The notes: generated from the sequence alone by a model not told the origin. A stretch of DNA of 64,000 nt from Balanoglossus misakiensis (GCA_040954595.2 CM082585.2:11346001-11410000), one strand, 5' to 3'; shown: positions 39,089 to 52,658, counted from the stretch's first letter. Program-made: numbers and translations.

Positions 39089-40715
39089 AAGAGCGCTATT
39101 GGAACGCGGTGCCAGTTTTTTTTTCTCGCCTACCAACTTGCCAGTAATGAGCTTTTCGCTTTCCATTGTGTTGAAGAACCGCCAATACAAGTCTGTGTAT
39201 GGATCCGGTAGAGGTTGTAGGGGCCACGGCAAAAGAAAACTAATTAGTGCCTCTGTACGTCAGCATTTGGGGGCGGGAAACTGGGCGGGGCCAAGTTTCT
39301 ACAGCTTAGTGGGCGATAATTACCGATTTCCAAAACCCCATATCGCCAATTTTCTCCCAACTTGAGCATTTTTGTGAATTATTCATGACATTCCAGTGAA
39401 GCTTTCTAATTGCGCTACCTTGGACGGTTCCCAACACAACAGACAGACATCGCCCCAAAATAAAATCCTTGTACCAAGGTAGACTCCTCCCAAGCTGTTT
39501 GTAACCTCTCTGCGATCAATCCCACGACCAGCGTCTTTTCATCTGCTGTTGTTCCCAACACAAAGCATTTCTCCTATCCCCTCTGAGATTGAAAATACTT
39601 TCATATAAAGGTGCGGCTCTCCCTTAAAAGGCCAAAACAATAAAGCGAGGAAACCCTGGACGCAGAAAAAACCACTGTCAGCCATAAACCCGATAAAAGT
39701 TTTCGATTGATTAAACTCCGTTCTTCTGGCTACCTGTTTTACGCAGTGGCTTTTTTTTAACCGGCCCAAACTGGAGCTCTGTTTTATTCCATAAAGAGCT
39801 AAAACGGAAGTGAAGCTATACTCTTATGGGGTTCGCAGAAAACATTCTCTGTGGACATTGTGACCCTTCTCACCTGGGCCGTAGTGGCGTGGACGCTACG
39901 CGGGAAGAAATGTGCCACGACAAAACAAACAGGAGGCGTTTGTTCGCCCGCTCACTCACACATAGCATTGCAAATAGCCCCGAACGGGCCAAGAATCGAC
40001 TGCCTTTCTCGAGTTGAACCCACTTTCTTACGTGGATTTGCTTAGTCGTCTGATATCACGCAAAAAATCGTTCCACTTAACAAGCCTAATTGTGCGCAGA
40101 CGCGAGCTACATAGCAAATCACAAAAGCGACCAGAAGTGACTTGAAAAGTAAGAAAGAAATGGAAGAATCGTCTGATGAAAACGACACACGTGTGTTTTT
40201 CAGCACATTTGGTTCGGGTAATACCGCCAAATAAAGCAAGTCGTTTATATCCGCAAAAACCGCAGCGGACCATTGTGTCTAAGTGTTGAAGCCGGCGTTC
40301 CTCACAATTCTGCGCATTGTGTGGAGGAGACTGCCCCAGTAATTCTCCTTTCAGACACCGTTCCAAAAGTAAATACCGGCCACGTCGGGTTCTTCCTATA
40401 TTCAACACTTGTACGCATTATCTTGAGACAGATTGTACGTATACCATTATAAGGAGGAGAATGAAGAAGAAAACAACAACAACAGCATCTAAGAAAGCAT
40501 TGTGATTAGACAAAACAAATCGCCCGCCTTTAGTACGCAGTTATTGTGACCGGCAGAAAGAAACAAACTCAACAACGTGAATCAAGATAAAAAGTTTCGT
40601 CCCACTACAGTAACTTTTTACAAGTGGCGCGCGCGCGCAAAGGGCTTAGTATATACAGAACCAATGACGCTACAGATATATTCCTTGGCAATTCCGTGAC
40701 AGCGAACGCGTGACA

Positions 40716-40723
40716 TGACGTCA
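40716..40723. promoter_or_regulatory. Full CRE TGACGTCA
   Basis: Perfect CRE in a run of TGAC half sites (CGTGACAG, CGTGACATGACGTCACG) about 250 bp before an X-box. Confidence 0.33.
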
Positions 40724-40966
40724 CGTTTTTCGGGGGAAAGGGTGTCATTTTGTGTTCAAGTGACCTGAAATCAGAATCCCGAACTCAATATATCTGTCGG
40801 TCTTGGTTATAACCATATACCAAACACAGGTCCCTGTGTACCCGGGGAAACATATTAACACCACCCACACCGATGTTAGTGTCTGCATGTACGAGAACTT
40901 TGAATGTCAGATTCTAGAAAATCTATGAACCGAGAAAAGTTATAAATTAAGAGAAAACACCGGGTG

Positions 40967-40979
40967 GTTACCAGGCAAC
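40967..40979. promoter_or_regulatory. RFX X-box GTTACCAGGCAAC (1-bp gap)
   Basis: Both halves fit the RFX pattern. A CCAAT core follows immediately (CCAATCAA at 40979-40986), and a full CRE lies 250 bp before. RFX, CRE and CCAAT sites are known to occur together (for example in MHC class II promoters), although there the spacing is much tighter. Confidence 0.35.
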
Positions 40980-41089
40980 CAATCAACCCCGGAGCGACAC
41001 CTGAACGTTATCAAGGAGCATAAAGTTTCTATGACTTAGAAAACATCAGCAGAACTGATAAAGTATTGATAAAACCAATGAAAGTAGTA

Positions 41090-41262
41090 TTTCCAGACCA
41101 GTACAACATGAGACAGCACGGCTTCCAAGCGCGGCTTCCAGACCAGTACAACGTGAGACGGTACAGCTTCTAGGCGCGGCTTCCAGACAAGTACAACATG
41201 AGACAGCACAGTTTTTAGACGCGACTTTCAGACACGGTTTCCCACAACGGCTTTCAAGCCGG
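41090..41262 (+). repeat. Minisatellite, 45-bp unit, three copies and a diverged fourth
   Basis: Units start at 41090, 41135 and 41180, with a worn partial from 41225. Each carries YTTCCAGACMAGTACAAC and then TGAGACRGYACRG. As 45 is a multiple of three, a frame stays open on the minus strand (41046-41288), giving repeated C-T-G-L-E-A-A words. I regard this as an effect of the repeat and not a protein. Confidence 0.85.
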
Positions 41263-43429
41263 TTAGAACGGAACGGAACACAACTCAACTCACACTGGCC
41301 AGTTCAATTAACAGCTACGCCGCAACGTGGCAACGTGCAGGCTTTTACATGAGTAAAAAATAATTAATTCATCACACCTGGCCATGGTCACAATATTCAA
41401 ATAACGAAAGTAAACGAAAAACACACCTGGTCACGAAAACAATAGAAAACTTCTCCTACGTAACAATATGACTCCAATTGAATGAAGAAAACAGAAGTTA
41501 GAAGATAAAACTTCAAATTCCGAAACATACACGAAGTTGGCATTGAGGGAAGGTCGGCCACACAGAAGCAAATAATGCATGTTATTTGGTTGGCACTGAA
41601 GAGTGTCTTTTACCATCAAAGTATACAGTAGTTGTAGAAAATTCGTACGCGATGATTCTGACATGGTGTTGTTCATCCGGGTGTAATTTTTTAAGTTTCT
41701 GCTCGTTGACGCAAATTTCACGGCTAATGTTTCGCTATCTCAAGCGTTATCACAAACTCGTGCTTCCAAATTTGAATGAAAATATTCTTCTTTCGCGCGC
41801 ATACGGTGGCATTATGATTCAGAGCATGCCCATCGCTGTTACATATTTGTTTTATTGAAAGCTACGAATTAATAATAGACCAATTAGCGTATTCTATTAA
41901 TATATTTTTGGCCATTTGCGAATTATTATCATTCTGCTATTCTGGTAGAATTCTGATATTTTATGAGCTCTGAGTAACAGATTCTTTAGTCAAACAAAAA
42001 AGATGAACTCGAAAGCAGGAAGCGCTTTTCTTTAAATTCGTTCCGAAACGCAGACAAAAAGTCTTTTATTCATATCCCTAGACTTTTATATCTGACTATT
42101 TGTAAACAATTGTTCCAATAAATATCAGTTGTTGTTGCCTGAATAACGTTCCATTGCTAAGATTTCTGAACATGAGGGCTTTTTTAATGTTGAAGTTTTG
42201 AAAGACTTCAAATGAAAAAAACGGGCTGGCAGTTTCGTTTATCTAAAGAGCATGGATTGATGAGAAAAGCGGGCACTATCTGTTCGTGGGAAAGCGGTTC
42301 TTGTTTTTTGCTGACGGTTCAACGACAGTTTCGATATTTGCACTTTCAGCTGTTTAAGGGGTGTGGACAGACATGAGTAGAACTCCACATGCGGAAGGGA
42401 AAAAAAGGCGGGAGCATATGTGTTTTCCCAGTTAATCCACATCTATCATGATTACCAAGCCACAACAGTTGAGAAGGTAGATATCACAGGCCACAGACTA
42501 AGATTCGTCAAATCAAAGTGATGATTGGGGCGGGCATATGAGCCCACGGGCGATGAACAACACGTTTTTAAGAAATGTGGAAAGTGCGAACAATCGCATG
42601 ATTTGAAGTTGATTGTTAACATTTTTTCACTTACACACCGAAGATTGAAAGATTTTCACGTAACCTCCTGTCCAAATATCCACTTTTGGTCGTTATTTAA
42701 GACGCGGATAAAACTAAGCCAAAACGCCGAAACCCGCCATAAAGGACTTAGGAAAAAGTGTTTGGGGCAGACGAGACGTTTATTGGTTTTTCTGGTCATA
42801 GCTACTCACACGTCAGATCTAGTAATTAGTTGTACGTCGAATCCAGCTGGCTGAGACGAGTCAGAAAAATCGATTTCTGAATTTGAGTATTTTGTGAGGC
42901 GCGTCCTACATGTCATCGATTACCTTCTTCGTGCAATTATAGCCGACAAATTTGACATCAAGGCATTTATTCAGTACTGGTGTGACTTATGATTCTAACA
43001 GACACTCTCTTTCTGGCCCGCCGGCACCTTATCATCGGTACACTCAGAAACCCTCTTTCCTTTCTCTTTTTTGTTCCAGCGGTTGACATGTCCGGCTACT
43101 ATCAACACGAACACACACCATTTCAAGTGGTGTTGGTCTATGTCGCCTTTCCTAATATTTGAGTGGTCAACACAGAAACGAACACTTCAGCAACAACAAA
43201 CTTTTTTTTCTGAAAGAAAAACAGAGAATACTTTTCCCTTTAGAGCTCGCGCAAACATCTTCATCCCAAGCACCATCGTTGAAGTTATACGGCGAATATC
43301 AAATTTCACAACGGAAGCCCCTTTTTGTTTTGCAACAAAATATAAACGTGGACAACGCGATTTCAATTGTCTGTCCTACGGCAAACTTGGGTTAGGTTTC
43401 GAAGCATTCTGAAATCACGGCGGCTTTTT

Positions 43430-43940
43430 GGGTTCGGTTTGTCTGTGCGAAAACCGAGAGAAATGGGGAAGTGATGGGTGGATTCGGCGATATTATAAAA
43501 ACTGGGTGTGGAAGTTGGACAGAAAGACGCGAGAGAAGGATAGCATAATCGATGGGAGAATCTAATACTGGATGACCGAAAGGGCATCCTTAGTTCGAGC
43601 CGAAAGAGGAAGACGGGTAGATATACGGGATTGAAAAGCGACGGATGCGTTGCCAGAAAGAATGTATGAAGGAAGTGCGCGTTGGAGAGGGGGTGGTAGG
43701 TAGAGACAAGACATACAGACAAGACAGGCAGACAGACAGATATTAGATAGACAGACAGATGAAAACAAAGTCCAAGGAAGAGATACATGCGCTTGCAGAA
43801 CATCGCATCGATGTGATGATTAACGGAAGTGAAATATCGAATGCCATACAACATTGGACGGGTTACAGATATCGATGAAGCGCTGAAGACCATCGGTGTT
43901 TGACAAGTGTGGGTTGTTTGACCGAGGGGCGGAGACAATT
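43430..43940 (+). other. Purine-skewed block with GACA repeats
   Basis: The plus strand is rich in G and A for about 500 bp and includes an interrupted GACA repeat (about 43706-43760). The minus strand is therefore stop-poor and holds a 191-codon frame (43363-43938) rich in L, S, P and F. It has no known domain, and its middle is encoded by the repeat. Confidence 0.45.
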
Positions 43941-45591
43941 CAGTATCGAACGGTATGACTAGCGTTTAAATATAATATTCTTTGTCGACATATTAAAGGG
44001 AAAAGACGGAGAAGTTTAAATATGAAGACAAATATGACAGTAATTATCGACGCCTGTGTGTTTGAACAGTCATGTTTAGCGCACTACCTCGCAAGTAAAC
44101 AGTCTACATAATAAGACCGGGCGAAAATATTACGTTATGTTTGTCGTCGATTTTGTTTCAAATGTGAAGTCTTCAGCAGTGATGGAAAGTTAATTAAGCG
44201 CGTTTGAATGTCCCCGTAACTTGATCTGTGAGTAAACACATATTGCAATGTGTAACCGGATTTTAAGTAAATACAACACATTGATAGGGATACTTCATTG
44301 GAGGGGCATCCCCCCTCTTTTCTGCACCAAGGGGCGGACAGTTGCCAGGAGCACGGACACGGGTCGACTGGACGTGTGGTAATGTCTTTGTTTTGGGTGT
44401 TGTCAGAAGCGACGGTGGAGAAAATGCTCGTTTGTTAAGATACGAAGCATTTTCACCGGACCGTTTGCGCTAAAGTGGTGCAGTGGTGAACGATAGGTGC
44501 GAATTCTTATGCAATGAGGCATAACGCAGGCCCGTCAACACCGTCACTGATAGATTCCCGGCCTCTGCTCTTAAAAACCGGCTCGTTCCAAGACTAGTCG
44601 GCTTGAACTCAATAAAGAAAACACTTCCTGCAGTCGAACCAAACCGGCCGCCCTTTTTTTCACTTGAAATTGGCACTTGGCAATCGAGCATGTGAAACTG
44701 ACAACCACAGCTCGCAAAAAAATGAAATCCGTGAAACAATTGAATTCCTGGCGTAAGTGACACTTCGGGGAAGCGAAAATTGACACCGGCACACAGTTGA
44801 AAAATGTTTACCTGACGTTACCACCGATACCACTGCAAGCGAAACCGATATTCGCGTGTCCGAGATTTTCTCCTTGACACAAGAAAACTTCTCTACAAAA
44901 TGAAATCCGAGAAACGCATCTTATGTGCGGAGTTTTCCGTTCCTCGGAGAAACCAGAATGGCTGCTACCGTCGCGTTGAGGGTGTTACGTTACAATGTAT
45001 GCATCGGTGTAGTCCTATTACAAGCTACATTGAGGTGGCTTCGGCGACAGAAAAAAATCGCTAACCAGAGCGAGTCATTTTCGACAAATTAAAACGTGGC
45101 GATAATGTTTCAGCGGGGAATGCGAGCTGATATTGCTTAAGGTATGAAAATTTAAAGAGTTTCTTGTCATGGAAATTAGATCCTTTGAATTAAAAAAATA
45201 TACAGCCCAAAAGCCCTGAATCTTTGATACCTAAATGTATGACACTGGCGCTCAACGAATCATCAATTCGAAGGATGAAATATTGCACCGGTTCGTATAG
45301 ATCAAGCATGATATTGCAGTCATTCATTTTAGAGTATATAGCTTTTTTCTATCATCAGTATTCGATGCTGGCTTTATAAGTACCTCTCAAGCTTCGCCTT
45401 TCGCGCCAAAAACGTCACCAGTTCAAAGTCACAGACGCGTTTGTTGTATTCACTCATGACATCCGACAATATTTCTTTTTTTTGCCGCGAGAATGAAATT
45501 TACACTCTCTTAGTGGAGTAGTTATCGGCTATTATCACCAACCGAAATTATGACAACGGTGTTAATTTTTCCTCAAACTAACTTTGCTGAA

Positions 45592-45659
45592 TTTATGAGC
45601 GTATTAAAAACATGTCCATGTAAAATTTATAGCCGTATTATAAGCATGTCTATGCAACG
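45592..45659 (+). repeat. Two-copy 34-bp tandem repeat with p53-type half sites
   Basis: TTTATGAGCGTATTA... and TTTATAGCCGTATTA... are adjacent and match at about 25 of 34 positions. Each holds a perfect RRRCWWGYYY half site (AAACATGTCC 45607-45616; AAGCATGTCT 45642-45651), but the 25-bp gap is wider than p53-family dimers usually accept. Confidence 0.5.
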
Positions 45660-48600
45660 AGAAAAAACAACTTTGGAAAGTAAGACAATGATAAATCTGT
45701 CTGGGAAATGGCGGACATAGAAGATTTGGGGGAACTTTCATGGGTGAAAACCACAAGTAGATTGCTTCCAAACGATGGATCTCGTTAGCGCCTATCGTTC
45801 AGGTCAATAGGAATATGATGACGACGATGCGTGGGAACGCCGAGGCACATCTCCCGGGGTTGCCTGTAATTAGTTATTGTCAATGTTTCTAAAGAGGGTT
45901 AAAACAATGAGTACGCACCGATGGCTTGCGCATCTACATGTGGAAAAGAGCCGTTAACGAGCGCCTGATAGCCGCTGTTGGCAGGGGCAACCGCAATGTG
46001 AACTGGCTACAATGTAGCTTTTTTCCCGTCTTACCTTGGACTACTTCTGGAGAGCGGGATTTCGAAGCCAATTGATGGCGTATCCGCGCACCCCCAAAAC
46101 ATGTAATCCCAATGCCGCCTAAAAACAACACTCTTCTGAATGGATGGTAGTATATCTATGGTTTGATTTGGTCGTGTTGTTTATTTCTCTCTTGTTGTGC
46201 GTTTCAATGCGCTCTTTTCAGGAGTCCAAGTGAAGTAGACGCGCAATTCATTGCCTGTGTAGCCTTGCCACTTTCTTTTCTTCTTGTCTTGTATCTGTAA
46301 GCTTTTAAGCAACTCAACACCACCTCTATCTTATATTTCTAAACCCCATATTAAACATTGATCCCCGGTTATATAGCCGGCGTGTTCGTCAGCGAGTTGG
46401 TTTTGCCGATGGTTCGTTTTTCCCCCCAATTTGCTCGACTGCAGATGCGCCTCGGAGAACAGTGGACTGTCTCGACCCCTTGCAACACATTATCAGCTCT
46501 GAAGGCGTTCAACGGTTCCACCAACAGCGTCTTGGAAATCCGTGGCAACGTGCGCTAATGGGCGCAATGAGCGTGAAAACTGTTGACATGTCCGTGAAAA
46601 CGTGCACAGATTTGGCGTAATTCGCTCAATTGTTTTGCCAGGGTATCTCGACGCGTCTGAAACGAATCAATCATGCCTGTAGCTGCATTGTATCTTATCT
46701 GCCCGTTGTAACTTTTCCCATTTATTTCAAGGCACTTCGTCGTGATTTCATCTGGATATTACGCCGCTTGTTTTAAACGTTTCGAGTACGTGATTTTCTT
46801 TCCCCCTTTGGCCGCTGTAGATGTAATTTATCTGTTTGTTCGCCTATTTATCACTTCACCCGAGAACTATTGTTTCTTTTGAAAGACAACTGTAATAATT
46901 AATTTAACCATGAAATCTATTTCTTGTGAATTATAACAACGCGCCAAAGATGCAACTATACCTTCTACCACGGTGTTCTGGACAACAAAGTCGCGCCATC
47001 ACAATTACACGTACATGTTCATCGTCAGATAATTAAACATGATAACACTTGTATCGTCCTGTGCGGCCTGTCCATTTTAAACGTGGACAGAGCGCGCGCG
47101 AGAGGAAGATAAAATGCCATCTGGCGTTTAATTAATATAAAACAGATTATGACGTTACGTAATTTTTGAAATAGACATTCGTATCTGTTTGGTGCAGCGG
47201 TGACACGAATCTTCTTCGAATATGGCGCGTTTTAAAATAATTTTACCGCCAAAACTCTATGATGGCCCAAGTTGTCAATTAATTACAACAACTGTTACAG
47301 GGAACATATGTGTGTGGCGTCGGGAACAATGTACTCATTAATTCCCCATTTGCGTTAATTGTCTTAGAAAATATCTCCAACAAATTAAAAAACGTTTGTC
47401 AGGCAAAATTAAAAAAGATAATCTACGCAATGACAAGCCGACTACACACTTAATGTAATGGACTAGTTTTTACACAGACACTGGTTGGCAGCGGTGATAT
47501 GCGCTTATCTGTCGATTTCGCTACCAGAATTACGCGTTTTGGCTACCGTGTTACGCGTGCGGCAACCGGGGATGCAATGAGTTGTTGAAACCGATTTTTT
47601 TTGAAAGGTTTGGGACTCCAAAGTAAAACATGTTGGTTTTTCTACCTACTTGTGGTGTTGAAATGCTTATTTTTGGAGAGGGGAGAATCGTTTCAAACAG
47701 CCACTAATATGAGGAAACCAAATAACTCATAAATCATGCAACATTGACAGATACACACTGCCACGCACACCCGGTCTCACAACCACATTTTATTTATTTT
47801 TTCGTTATTTTATTATCACACGGGACTTCGATTCTCCCTTTCCCCGCAACATGGTCGGAAATGCAGGGCCGATGAAATTAGTGAAACTTAATAAATTACC
47901 GATAAAAAGGAAAGGGTTTCTAATTTAATCTTTTGCGAAAATCCACACTGAAATTGGTACATTCAATTCGGGCATTCACATATTGCCAATCACCGAAGTT
48001 CTTAAGAATCAGACCCGGGTTTATCAACACAGACAACCATATGTAAACTCGACTTGTACCCCCAGCCCTCATAAGCACGCATTCACATTATTAAGAATTA
48101 TTAGAAATCGAGCTTGTCTACTTGTCCAAAATTTCAACAGGACAAATCCGGGTCTTGGCTTCCCAAGGCCAGTCTAATCTCATAGGACATTGGAAGGCGT
48201 CAATTTAGGTCGGACATTGCGTGTGACGCACACGTCTATATCTGATGGTTTCATCAGTGCGAACCATCCTCTTGTCGGCTTAACTCATCGCAGTAATACT
48301 CTTTGCCAAGATGTGATTTTCATTTTCAGATAAGCCAAAAATTTAATTCCAGAGCTTAATAATGTGATTCACGTCTTAAGTGAATTTCCTGAAGTAATGC
48401 GGGCAAGGGGCTTATACCCATGTACATGTGACGATCAGCGATTCCCAGACCCCCGCGATTTTTTTCCAGGTCGCTTCGCTCGTCGCGACGGCATGGCCAG
48501 CACGGTGCGGGGCCGATGCGTGCTTGGCGGTGAGAGAGCGCGAAATACGACGACGGGAGAAAACATGCATTCGCACGTTCAGTGGGGAGTTGATGTCATC

Positions 48601-49407
48601 GATATTTTGCTAGAGGTCACATTTAGATTGTTTAATAGGAATATCGCATCAATTTATAGTTGGTGCACCTACTTCAACGGGAGTTATTTCCGATAGCCGA
48701 CCATCTTCGTCATTAAGCCGCGTGATTGTCGAACGTTTCTGAGTAAAATATTGCAATTACCGTTAACTAGCCTAACAAGCTAGCAATGTTGTTCGGCCGA
48801 AGACATCCCAAAAATTACCGCTCGTGATTTGCCGACGTAATTGCTCTCTGCCCGTTATCATTTCAACCGACAAAATGTCTGATTGCTTCGGACTTGCGTT
48901 CATCTCAATTTCCAGATGTAAACCTTACTCTCAAGTGCTGTCCGTCGATTCACTTTCCGTCGCGTAACAAATTTATTCTCTGGTTTTCCTATTTATTTTA
49001 GTCTGTTGGATGACACCACTCCAGAGTGCTATTTTTAAGAGTCGTTCAGTACATGAGAACCCTGCATTTTTTCCGCCACGATGACCTTCGCCATTCGCCC
49101 GTGACGATGCACACTGGAATAACCCTGAGTTAACCGTCGCCATATGTTTACGGGGCGGCACGGAGTAAACTATCACAAATGGAAAAAAATATAAGCCGAC
49201 TCATAAATCTAAAATGTCATAAAACTATAAAATATCAACGCTGTGGCTAAGCACGTTCATCTGGTGTCGAAAGCCCTTATTTCAGATATTTTAATGTGGT
49301 ACACCACTTGGGGTATTTTATCACCCGCAAGTGCTTACACCATCAAGACTGGTTACCTTCATCAACCGGTGATCGTGTTGACTGTATTTCATTACCGGGT
49401 CCAACCA

Positions 49408-49438
49408 AACAACAACAACAACAACAACAGCAACAAAC
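49408..49438 (+). repeat. (CAA)n microsatellite
   Basis: About ten CAA-type units with one CAG. It could be the A-rich tail of a SINE, but the sequence before it does not give a convincing tRNA-like A box and B box pair. Confidence 0.8.
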
Positions 49439-51130
49439 ACGAGTGTTCGAACTCACGCACTGATGAATAGAAAGAGCGTAAACAGAGCGAGAAACAAAGA
49501 TTTTCTTTCAGATGGCCCCAGGTGGATGGACATTCAACTGCGGTCAAAGCTGGTCTTCAGAAGACTCAAAAGACAATTACCATCCAGGGTAAGGTATTAA
49601 AGGATTTAACGCCCCGGTTAGAATCTCTGCTACGTAAAGAGGGACACAGCCACCTATGCACAGTGATGCGCGGCGTCTGTTGAACTCTGAAGCTAAATTT
49701 GGCAAGGAACGATGACTCACGCACCGGGCATGTCATGAGCCTTTCCTGTTTCAAAAGATGTGACAAACGCGACCCCGAGGTTACAGTTCCAACGCCCTTC
49801 AATTAATTTGTCCATTTCCTGCGCTCAGCGAAACTTTAAAGGTGCTTGAGCGAGATGCGAGTAGTGTTTTATCTCCACAGGAAACTACGATAAGGCTGCA
49901 GTATCGGGACAGTTTCTCTTTCCAAATGCGGTGGCTGTAGATACAGCCGTTGTATTTTCCCCGTCCGAGACCGGGAGCGTATATAATATCGCCCAGCGTC
50001 ACGGAAATTCTCTATAGTTTATAATCCATTGAAGCAAATCTTTTAAAAGGAAAACCCCTAGATTGAACGCGGATTCAACAAAGAGATACAGAAAGGAGAA
50101 ATCCGGCGTCCTGGATATCTGTTTTTTTCAAAGGGGGAACTTTGCTCCCCAAGAGCATGCCACACGGCCAAGAGATCACAGGAAACGTCCATCCAAACAG
50201 GCATTTTTTTTTCTTCCTTTTTTCCTCCGTCCAATCAGAGGATATTAAATCCAGCCATGTTGGGGCAAACTAGCAGAGACAGAGGCGTTGATTTCTTTCT
50301 TTCCTGTCTCGTATACTGTCACTCTGTAAGACCGGGCCCTATTTTTGCGGTTCCGACCACTTATGTGCTTTGGGGGGAGGGGAGGAGGGGGATCATGTCT
50401 GCTTGTGTAGTTCAAATCTAGAAAGGTCGCGGTGAATCGGCTTCCGTGCGATTTGGAAGACTGTGTGTGTTTAAAATAAGACCGTGACAGCACAACCTTC
50501 GACCAAGTGAGTCCACCTTTGCCAATCGCGACAAAGTAATACAAAGCCTCGGCGATCACACTTCACATTCTTGATCCAGAACCATTTCTATTATTTGCCA
50601 ACAAACGAATCAAATCTATCGAGTGGATACCGGTACATTATCAACAATTGCTTTGTTAGATGTTCGCGAAAAAAAAATGAAAATAAATATATTTCACCTG
50701 CTCCTTTATTTAACAGTTAGCAGTTTTTTGATAAAAAGGCAGTAAATTTTAATAAAAAGTTTTGAGTGGAAAGGATTTTCTCTTTGTGTTGTCAATTAAC
50801 AGTAATTCACCGAAAATAGACGAAAATAAACGGAGGGAGACGAACGTGTTCGTACCTGCCAAATCAGGCGATAATCAAATGTAGATTGTGTTTTTTTGTT
50901 CTGGGCGGCGTTATATGCAAGTAAACAGGTTATGGAAACCTGATGGAACATGTTCCACATGTCTTACTTCCTGATGGGCTTTCCACTACAAAGTCGGTTC
51001 GCACGTGCTTGACTTTAATAATTATGCCACCCGAAAAGCGGGACAGCGTGGCGACGAGAAATAATACGAGGAAAATTCGCAGAAGCGAGAATATGGGAGG
51101 GTCTGTTGGGATGTTTAGTGTGGTTTACAA

Positions 51131-51161
51131 GGGGGTACCGGAGTGGGGGGGGGGGAGGGGG
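51131..51161 (+). repeat. G-rich tract with G-quadruplex potential
   Basis: G5, then G11 (51145-51155), A, G5, all within 31 bp. Enough G runs are present for an intramolecular quadruplex. Confidence 0.6.
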
Positions 51162-51834
51162 TCAATTAACATTTAGTGATGCCCCAAATTGTAGAGGGGA
51201 CCCATGTCTGGCTGATTGAAATCTGAAATACTAGCAAAAAGCCAGTGATATGGTAATGTCAGTTGACTGGTGGCTAATAGTGGGGAAAGACTCGTATCCT
51301 GAATTGCCTGCCAGACGTATCGGGTTACCATGGATTTGTAGACATTTATTAAGAACACTGCAACGATAAATCAACGGGTAATGGCTGGGGAGGGGAATGC
51401 TGATCCGACGAATATGAAATCGACCCCGGCGAGTTTTCTCAACGGTAGCACACGCCGGTTTCACGAGCGATCGGGTTTTTTGTTTACTATCCGTATGTCG
51501 TCTTGCAGTACGTGCTACGGCTAGAATAGGCGTGCGTTGGTACGCTTCACCGGAACCGATACAAAACGCACTGACCCAGCAAACAAAAAAAGAATCTGGT
51601 TTCTGGTCATTATGTATGCAAGGCCCGTCGTCAATCATCTTGCCGTGAGAACGGTAAACTTTCCTAAGTTTTCGTCGCGAAAATTCCACCCTCGCCGACG
51701 GAAATCGGCGAAATTCGTTCGGGAGGGTTCATCGGTATGCACGGCCTAGCAACAAACTAACACAATCAGGAAACAGGCCGTCGGCAGTGTGGGAACATTC
51801 CCCGGTGTTTCCTTCAGCCCACCCAACCAACAGT

Positions 51835-51845
51835 CGCCATCTTGG
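51835..51845 (-). promoter_or_regulatory. YY1-type site CCAAGATGGCG
   Basis: Reverse-strand CCAAGATGGCGAC near a CpG-rich stretch (51660-51740). Confidence 0.3.
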
Positions 51846-52640
51846 TTACAATTGTGAACTTCGACAGTGTCTAGAAATCGCGCTTTAAACTCGAATAAAC
51901 CGCCTTGCGCTTGTCCCACTTACCGGTGCTTACATCGACGCCGTTCCCAGACTTCGAAATTCGTTAAAAATCCGCAGAGACGACAAGACAGGGGCGTAAT
52001 TTCGTTACGGTATATAGTCTGCATGGTTCGCCACTGCACTGTGTAACAGTATCCACTGTTGGTGGGGGCATTGACAAAACGAATGCATCTGGCCGTCGAA
52101 TATACTGTGACTTTCGCGTTACACAACACAGTGACTGCCACAAAAAGAGAAAAAAGCTTTTCAATCTAACCCTGCTTTACATCCTATTCGATGGATGTAT
52201 ACATTGAACACGCAGCAAGGGACAATGTCTGCGCAGTGTACTGGTTCAATGAAGTTATATTGAAGGAGAATTTCCATGAAAATACACTATTATGGTCTGC
52301 ATAAAGCAGCGACAATATGCGAACCAGCCTTACAAGTGTAACCAATCATAGATTTTAAACATGTTATACAAAATACTTATTTCACAAGAAGGACTTTGTA
52401 TGCGCTGTGTTGCGAGATGAAAACTGTCCCGTCCTTAATTGGGTCGAGACACCTCGTTTGACGCACAATTCACCCCTCCTTACGTTATTATACACGGGCA
52501 TATCACCACGCGCTCTTGATTAGCTGGAAATTCTTGGCCAAACACAAGCTGCCACCTGGCAGAAAGTTCACTCTCGCCTTTACAATTTCTTTCTGAAGGC
52601 CCGATATATCTGAGAAACACAACGAAAGCCCTGGCGAGGC

Positions 52641-52658
52641 AATTAAATGCATAATTAA
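52641..52658. promoter_or_regulatory. POU/homeodomain composite, near palindrome
   Basis: AATTAAATGCATAATTAA combines a central ATGCAT (POU half sites facing each other) with flanking TTAA/AATTA homeodomain cores. It is the kind of composite that is common in conserved developmental enhancers. Confidence 0.25.

Larger units (their letters stand above)
39100..43420. other. Intergenic: no gene recognised
   Basis: Contains a CRE (40716), an X-box plus CCAAT (40967-40986) and the 45-bp minisatellite (41090-41262). No coding similarity is seen. Confidence 0.55.
43941..51120. other. Intergenic: no gene recognised
   Basis: Contains a two-copy 34-bp repeat (45592-45659), a CpG-rich stretch (48440-48560) and a CAA tract (49408-49438). 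The AT-rich remainder shows nothing I can name. Confidence 0.55.

Noticed and set aside
43363-43938. 191-codon minus-strand frame, longest in the desert
   Set aside because: It lies on the stop-poor strand of a purine-skewed block, its middle is encoded by GACA repeats, and it shows no known domain.
49243-49440. Possible tRNA-derived SINE ending in the CAA tract
   Set aside because: A TGGCTAAGCACG (A-box-like) and a CGGGTCCAACC (B-box-like) are present but about 140 bp apart, too far for a tRNA-type promoter.
51231-51689. 152-codon minus-strand frame
   Set aside because: No recognisable similarity. Frames of this length are expected a few times by chance in 64 kb with CpG-rich patches.
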